The position numbers and the translations under genes are program-made. DNA of 8,860 bases from Alphaproteobacteria bacterium MarineAlpha10_Bin2 (GTDB lineage Bacteria; Pseudomonadota; Alphaproteobacteria; UBA828), in NCBI GenBank assembly GCA_002937555.1, contig PTKB01000104.1:1-8860 (forward strand), read 5' to 3'. A model generated the notes under the pieces. It saw nothing but the letters and a program-made list of their open reading frames with translations, did not search any database and was not told the origin of the DNA. Positions 6,411 through 8,860 of this stretch are shown here, one piece after another. Within the stretch, counting starts at the first letter, position 1. Every line of letters begins with the position of its first letter.

Positions 6411-8131
6411 GCGCCGCTTTCGCGCCGGTATACCGCTTGGTCGGTGACAACGTAATCCACCCGGTCGTCCAACAGCGCTTGCGCGCATTCCTCGGGGCGG
6501 TTGATGATCGGCTCCTCATGGACGTTGAAGCTGGTGTTGATCATCGTCGGCAGGCCGCTCAGTTGCTTGAATGCGGCGAGGATATCGTAATAGAGCGGAT
6601 TGTGCGCGCGACGAATGATCTGTGGCCGCGCCGTGCCGTCGACATGAACAACGGCCGGGATGCGCGCCCGCCAGTCTTGCTTGACGTTGCAGGTGATCGT
6701 CATGAAATGCGCGGTATAGCTGTTGCGGGCGCCGATATCGAATAGCGTGGCGGCGTCATCTTCGGCGATCACCGGCGCGAAAGGCATGAATTCGGAGCGC
6801 GAGAGCCGCTGGTTGAGCGCATCGTTGATGCCGGCATCGGCGGGCGACGCGAGAATGCTGCGGGCGCCGAGCGCGCGCGGGCCATATTCCATACCGTGGC
6901 TGAATATCGCCACCGCATTGCCCGCCATCAGCAGTTCCGCCGTCTTGTCGACCGGATTGTCCGATATCACGCCAAGCCCGGCCGTGCCGCCGAGAACTTT
7001 GTCCGCGCCGGTGCCCCAGTCGCGGCCGAAATAAAGCGTCTCCAGCGGATAGCGCGCGGCGAGCCAGGTTTTCATGCCGTCGCGCTCAAGCAGAAATTGC
7101 AGCACGCCGCCAGCGGGCAGGCCCTGGTCGCTCATCGCCGGATAGACGAACACTTCGTCGATATCGGTTTCCTCGGCGAGGAGGCGATTGAGGCGGACAT
7201 TGCCGAACACGCCACCACAAAGACCGAGGCGGCGCACCGAATAACGCGCCAGCAGGTGGCGCACGGATTCGAGTGTCACTTGCTCCAGCACCTCTTGAAT
7301 CGACGCCGCCATGTCTTCGCGCGAAATATTTTCCGCCGTTTTGAACATGAACTGACGAAGCTCCGGATTGGTCGCGAAACCGCTCTGGATCTGTCCCTCG
7401 GCATCGACCTTGAAATGCGTGGCGATGGCCTCTGCCGCCGAGGGTTGGCCGAGCGCCGCCAGGCCGGTGAGTTTGCCTTCATGGCGGTTGATACGCCAGC
7501 CCAGAGCCTGAGTGGCATAGCCATAAGCGAGACCGAGGCTGTCGATTCGCGCCGGCGCGGCGAAACATTCATCGCCGCCGTAAAGCGTGCTGAGCGCGCC
7601 GTCCTGAAAGATGCGATGGCTGTATTGCACATTGTCGCCGCCGCCGTCCGAGGTATAAAGCAGCGCGTCCTGCCAATCGGTGTGAAACAGCGTGGGTAGG
7701 GCATGCGCCAGATGGTGGTTGTAGAACGTGAGTCGGGTCGATTCGCGGAAGCCGAAATCGGCGAGGAATTTTTTGCCATCGAACAGAGCTTCCGAATCTG
7801 CGTGACCGGCGCGCACCAACTCGCGCTCCATGCTCTTGTGTTTTTCTTTGCCCAACGCGTGGCGGACCTTGCCCTCGAGCAGGCGAGAGCCGCGAAAATG
7901 CTTGAAATAGCGCCATGCGAAAGCGCCGCGCCCGAGGACCACTGCGTCGACCTCGCGCCGTGTCAGGCCGGCGATGGCGAGGCATTCGTCGATCGCTTCA
8001 TCGGGCACCCGCCCGCCGTCGATCTTGCGCCTGGTCAGGCGCTCGAGCGAGACCGCAGAAACCATTCGATAATCGTCGAACAGGCAAGCGGCGGCCTCGT
8101 GATATCCGGGGTGGACACCGAGAATAATCAT
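6407..8131 (-). CDS. Carbamoyltransferase, NodU/CmcH/TobZ family
   Basis: Enzymes of this family use carbamoyl phosphate and ATP to form a carbamoyl-adenylate and transfer the carbamoyl group to a hydroxyl on a sugar, Nod factor or antibiotic. The 574-residue product is full length. The N-terminal Kae1-like domain shows ILGVHPGYHEAAACLF (3-18), the metal-binding NHHLAHA (138-144), SDGGGDN (161-167), GKLTGLAALG (219-228), LCGGVFGNVRLN (304-315) and SDQGLPAGG (334-342). The C-terminal YrdC-like carbamoyl-adenylate-forming domain shows EYGPRALGARSIL (415-427), MPFAP (449-453), HVDGTARPQ (496-504) and NTSFNVHEEPI (532-542). An ATG 36 codons upstream (8239) was rejected because that leader is Arg-rich and the family N-terminus begins at MIILG; the ribosome binding site at 8131 is weak. 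It is the first gene of the - strand run, beside glycan genes, so its acceptor is probably a sugar of the surface polysaccharide. That acceptor is an inference from context. Confidence 0.93.
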   Translation of the reverse strand: MIILGVHPGYHEAAACLFDDYRMVSAVSLERLTRRKIDGGRVPDEAIDECLAIAGLTRREVDAVVLGRGAFAWRYFKHFRGSRLLEGKVRHALGKEKHKSMERELVRAGHADSEALFDGKKFLADFGFRESTRLTFYNHHLAHALPTLFHTDWQDALLYTSDGGGDNVQYSHRIFQDGALSTLYGGDECFAAPARIDSLGLAYGYATQALGWRINRHEGKLTGLAALGQPSAAEAIATHFKVDAEGQIQSGFATNPELRQFMFKTAENISREDMAASIQEVLEQVTLESVRHLLARYSVRRLGLCGGVFGNVRLNRLLAEETDIDEVFVYPAMSDQGLPAGGVLQFLLERDGMKTWLAARYPLETLYFGRDWGTGADKVLGGTAGLGVISDNPVDKTAELLMAGNAVAIFSHGMEYGPRALGARSILASPADAGINDALNQRLSRSEFMPFAPVIAEDDAATLFDIGARNSYTAHFMTITCNVKQDWRARIPAVVHVDGTARPQIIRRAHNPLYYDILAAFKQLSGLPTMINTSFNVHEEPIINRPEECAQALLDDRVDYVVTDQAVYRRESGA

Positions 8132-8172
8132 GCGCGTTTTGGGCTCGATGGGCTGGGAACGGCTGTGCGCCG

Positions 8173-8202
8173 AACCTACCGCCCGCTCCCGCCATGCGTC
8201 AA
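8173..8202 (-). promoter_or_regulatory. Candidate sigma-70-type promoter for the carbamoyltransferase-to-speE gene run
   Basis: Reading the - strand, TTGACG (8202-8197) matches five of six -35 consensus bases. It is followed after 18 bases by TAGGTT (8178-8173), which matches three of six -10 bases. Transcription would start around 8166, leaving a leader of about 35 bases before the ATG at 8131. It is the best-placed match in the divergent intergenic region, but the -10 box is poor, so it is a candidate only. Confidence 0.4.
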
Positions 8203-8239
8203 TCCATCGCCGGGCGCAAGCCGGGGTGCAAACGCCCAT

Positions 8240-8254
8240 GCGGCAGTTTGCCGC
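8240..8254. repeat. Small perfect inverted repeat in the divergent intergenic region
   Basis: GCGGCA and TGCCGC form a perfect 6-base inverted repeat around a GTT centre. It has no T-tract on either strand, so it does not look like an intrinsic terminator. It overlaps the weak + strand -35 candidate and lies about 38 bases upstream of the - strand -35 candidate, a position that would suit an operator. In GC-rich DNA an arm this short can occur by chance. Confidence 0.35.
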
Positions 8255-8276
8255 GTTCCGATTGCGGTGTTACATC
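8248..8276 (+). promoter_or_regulatory. Weak candidate promoter for the divergent membrane-protein gene
   Basis: TTGCCG (8248-8253, four of six -35 bases) is followed after 17 bases by TACATC (8271-8276, about three of six -10 bases). Spacing is ideal and the implied leader to the TTG start is about 34 bases, but both boxes are poor. It overlaps the inverted repeat at 8240-8254. Confidence 0.2.
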
Positions 8277-8300
8277 ACGTTATCTGCTGATTCCCAGCGC

Positions 8301-8308
8301 GAGAGGAG
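8301..8308 (+). promoter_or_regulatory. Strong ribosome binding site that decides a TTG start
   Basis: GAGAGGAG ends 8 bases before TTG at 8317-8319. The reading frame that codes for membrane segments has no ATG between its upstream stop-free leader and residue 81, so this site is the main evidence for where translation begins. Confidence 0.65.
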
Positions 8309-8316
8309 CCGCGCCT

Positions 8317-8860
8317 TTGTCCGTTGCAAACTCCGTTGCAAACAAGGAAGGGCAGACGCCGAGCCGGCACTGGTTGGCGTTGGCCGCAGCGATTTTTTGT
8401 GGCATCGGCGTTCCGCTGTTGGCATCGAGCCCAACCGTGTATGGCGTCGCGCTGGCGATTGCCTTGTTGCTTCTGGTGGCGGCGCCGGGACGCTTCCGAT
8501 TGGCCGGAGAATTCGCTAAAGGCGCGCGCACACCGCTCGGATTGGCAATCATCGTCATGTTTCTCTTATGGTTGCCGGGGGTCGCCGAGTCGCCGGATCT
8601 CGGGCGCTCGCTCGCGACGTGGGGGCGGATGGTGGGCATGGTGATCGTCGCCACGTTGATTCATTATTTCCTATCGCGCGGTTCCCTCGATGCCTGTCTC
8701 CGCGCCATGATCGTCGCGGCGCTGATTTGCGCTCTCATCGCGCTCTTGGGCCTCTATGCTGCGAGTCCGATCTACGGGCTCTTCCGCGGCAAGGGCTGGG
8801 TCGATGTGAATGCCGCGCAAATTCTTAAGTATTACGGCTCTGCCTTGGCCTGCCTGGCGC
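8317..8860 (+). CDS. Polytopic membrane protein, probable O-antigen ligase/polymerase (WaaL/Wzy-like), 5' part
   Basis: An open frame runs from TTG at 8317 off the right edge, giving 181 codons plus one base. The TTG is chosen because GAGAGGAG lies 8 bases upstream and no ATG or GTG in a sensible place precedes the first membrane helix. After a polar start with a doubled SVAN motif (residues 2-9), about five hydrophobic segments follow (roughly 18-36, 40-56, 74-90, 105-119 and 129-148). The stretch GRSLATWGR (96-104), between the third and fourth helices, resembles the N-terminal part of O-antigen ligase and polymerase proteins. Such proteins act in the inner membrane, joining lipid-linked glycan units together or to lipid A core on the periplasmic side. 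The large periplasmic loop that would settle the family is beyond the window. The divergent glycan genes support the call. Other polytopic proteins remain possible. Confidence 0.66.
   Translation, partial: MSVANSVANKEGQTPSRHWLALAAAIFCGIGVPLLASSPTVYGVALAIALLLLVAAPGRFRLAGEFAKGARTPLGLAIIVMFLLWLPGVAESPDLGRSLATWGRMVGMVIVATLIHYFLSRGSLDACLRAMIVAALICALIALLGLYAASPIYGLFRGKGWVDVNAAQILKYYGSALACLA
8320..8343 (+). repeat. Perfect tandem duplication of 12 bases inside the start of a coding region
   Basis: TCCGTTGCAAAC occurs twice back to back at 8320-8331 and 8332-8343. The unit is a multiple of three and lies in frame, encoding Ser-Val-Ala-Asn twice directly after the TTG start codon of the ligase-like gene. 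Copy-number changes would lengthen or shorten the N-terminus by four residues without shifting the frame. Confidence 0.9.

Larger units (their letters stand above)
8132..8316. other. Divergent intergenic region, 185 bases
   Basis: This is the only sizeable non-coding stretch in the window. It separates the - strand carbamoyltransferase from the + strand ligase-like gene and should hold both promoters. I see a fair promoter candidate for the - strand, a weak one for the + strand, a 6-base inverted repeat and the ribosome binding site of the + strand gene. Open frames crossing it are composition-driven and have no family-like sequence. Confidence 0.7.

Noticed and set aside
6896..7699. Open frame of 267 codons on the + strand, antisense to the carbamoyltransferase
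   Set aside because: It is a composition shadow of a well-supported gene. The opposite strand carries all the family motifs, and this frame has none.
8132..8239. Upstream ATG for the carbamoyltransferase at 8239
   Set aside because: The 36-residue leader is basic and family N-termini begin at the MIILG-type sequence. The leader region also holds the likely promoter.
8130..8519. Open frame of 129 codons on the + strand, including an ATG at 8238-8240
   Set aside because: It overlaps the membrane-protein gene in another frame, is Arg-rich without motifs, and its candidate starts lack a good ribosome binding site.
8280..8654. Open frame of 124 codons on the - strand opposite the ligase-like gene
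   Set aside because: Its polar, protein-like look comes from reading membrane-helix codons backwards. It has no motif, and the + strand frame explains the region.

Overview
The window looks like ordinary chromosomal DNA from a GC-rich bacterium, most likely an alphaproteobacterium. That call rests on the tail of a large-type NAD-glutamate dehydrogenase, GC-rich third codon positions, and Shine-Dalgarno sequences that are often weak in the packed genes. It is inferred from gene content, not from a database match. The window is almost entirely coding. It has two incomplete genes at its edges and six complete genes between them. I see no rRNA, tRNA, CRISPR array, insertion sequence or convincing intrinsic terminator.

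Left edge (about 1-550): the last 181 codons of a large NAD-dependent glutamate dehydrogenase run on the + strand and overlap the 3' end of speE tail to tail by 10 bases. From 8131 down to 538, six genes lie on the - strand with almost no spacing. In transcription order they are a NodU/CmcH-family carbamoyltransferase, a WbpL/WecA-like polyprenyl-phosphate sugar-phosphate transferase, a WbpM/PglF-like membrane nucleotide-sugar 4,6-dehydratase, purH, speD and speE. Junctions are a 4-base overlap, an 11-base overlap, a 41-base gap, a 9-base gap and a 4-base overlap, so one polycistronic transcript is plausible. Right edge (8317-8860): the 5' part of a multi-spanning membrane protein resembling O-antigen ligases/polymerases runs divergently on the + strand from a TTG start with a strong ribosome binding site.

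The right half is the end of a surface-polysaccharide locus. The dehydratase would make a 4-keto-6-deoxy nucleotide sugar. The WbpL-like enzyme would load a first sugar phosphate onto undecaprenyl phosphate, the carbamoyltransferase would decorate a sugar or related metabolite with a carbamoyl group, and the divergent membrane protein would polymerise or ligate the glycan. The left half is housekeeping: PurH completes IMP synthesis, and SpeD (pyruvoyl-type, Thermotoga-like) and SpeE convert putrescine to spermidine. The 185-base divergent intergenic region holds a fair - strand promoter, a weak + strand promoter and a small perfect inverted repeat.

I found no clearly new biological system. 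The points most worth a second look are the apparent joining of a polysaccharide module to purH-speDE in one operon, the carbamoylated-glycan prediction, and an in-frame 12-base tandem duplication at the very start of the divergent membrane-protein gene.
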